A stretch of DNA of 64,000 bases. Origin: an uncultured Bacteroidales bacterium (lineage in GTDB: Bacteria; Bacteroidota; Bacteroidia; Bacteroidales; F082). Position numbers and translations under genes: made by a program. This document shows, piece after piece, positions 63,963 to 64,000 of this stretch; position 1 is the first letter of the stretch; the number at the start of each line of letters is the position of its first letter. The stretch spans positions 48,882 through 112,881 of the forward strand of contig ONFF01000007.1 of NCBI GenBank assembly GCA_900317055.1, in the 5' to 3' direction. The notes beneath the pieces are model-generated. The model was not told the origin of the DNA. It did no database searches and worked only from the letters and a program-made list of their open reading frames with translations.

Positions 63963-64000
63963 TCTACCCACCATCATTAATTAAATCCCTTTTTTATTTC

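Overview
The window looks like a chromosomal segment of an uncultured or little-studied Bacteroidales bacterium (phylum Bacteroidota). The signs are TAnnTTTG-type -7 promoter elements in front of many genes, a short primary sigma factor without region 1.1, Bacteroidetes-specific families (DUF4421, DUF2279, DUF1599, BT_3928-like DoxX, PCMD, DUF6263), and at least five proteins with a C-terminal type IX secretion (T9SS) sorting domain. Most of the content is core genome. There are no transposases, integrases, phage genes or CRISPR arrays. The one clear mobile-looking unit is a DUF559 cassette of about 525 bp.

Layout. 1-5.6 kb: the 3' end of a prolyl oligopeptidase, envelope proteins, a six-repeat exported protein, a calcineurin-like lipoprotein and superoxide dismutase. 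5.6-16.3 kb: rpoD, an HtrA protease, a GNAT acetyltransferase fused to a DUF559 cassette, mltG, a phosphomannomutase, DUF2279, TPR and MORN proteins, recR and a PfkB kinase. 16.3-26.8 kb: an outer-membrane barrel, a small membrane protein coupled to ligA, eno, a PatB-like C-S lyase, tRNA-Tyr, an RRM protein, tRNA-Arg and the thrS-infC-rpmI-rplT operon. 26.9-39 kb: secreted enzymes and adhesins (SGNH hydrolase, a C10 protease / thioredoxin-like lipoprotein / msrA operon, a gingipain-adhesin-like protein), pckA, small exported proteins and a GH27 alpha-galactosidase. 39-54 kb: dnaN, a 1561-residue exported protein of unknown function behind tpiA-prmA, a LysM-tailed hydrolase, an acyl-ACP thioesterase, a DUF1599-DoxX-permease operon, and folP-cdaA. 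54-64 kb: a lipoprotein, topoisomerase IV subunit A, an M6 protease, and a cobalamin riboswitch leading into a 1390-residue fibronectin-type-III/jelly-roll surface protein.

How it fits together. Housekeeping functions are interleaved with a secretome typical of a protein- and glycan-using gut or oral Bacteroidales. The T9SS substrates here must use secretion machinery encoded elsewhere.

The observations most worth following are: (1) a B12 riboswitch controlling a giant adhesin-like protein; (2) a DUF559 cassette bounded by inverted palindromes and read in frame with a GNAT gene; (3) infC with no ATG/GTG/TTG start; (4) two terminator hairpins of one skeleton that differ by compensatory base changes; and (5) short interspersed palindromes read as codons inside secreted proteins.
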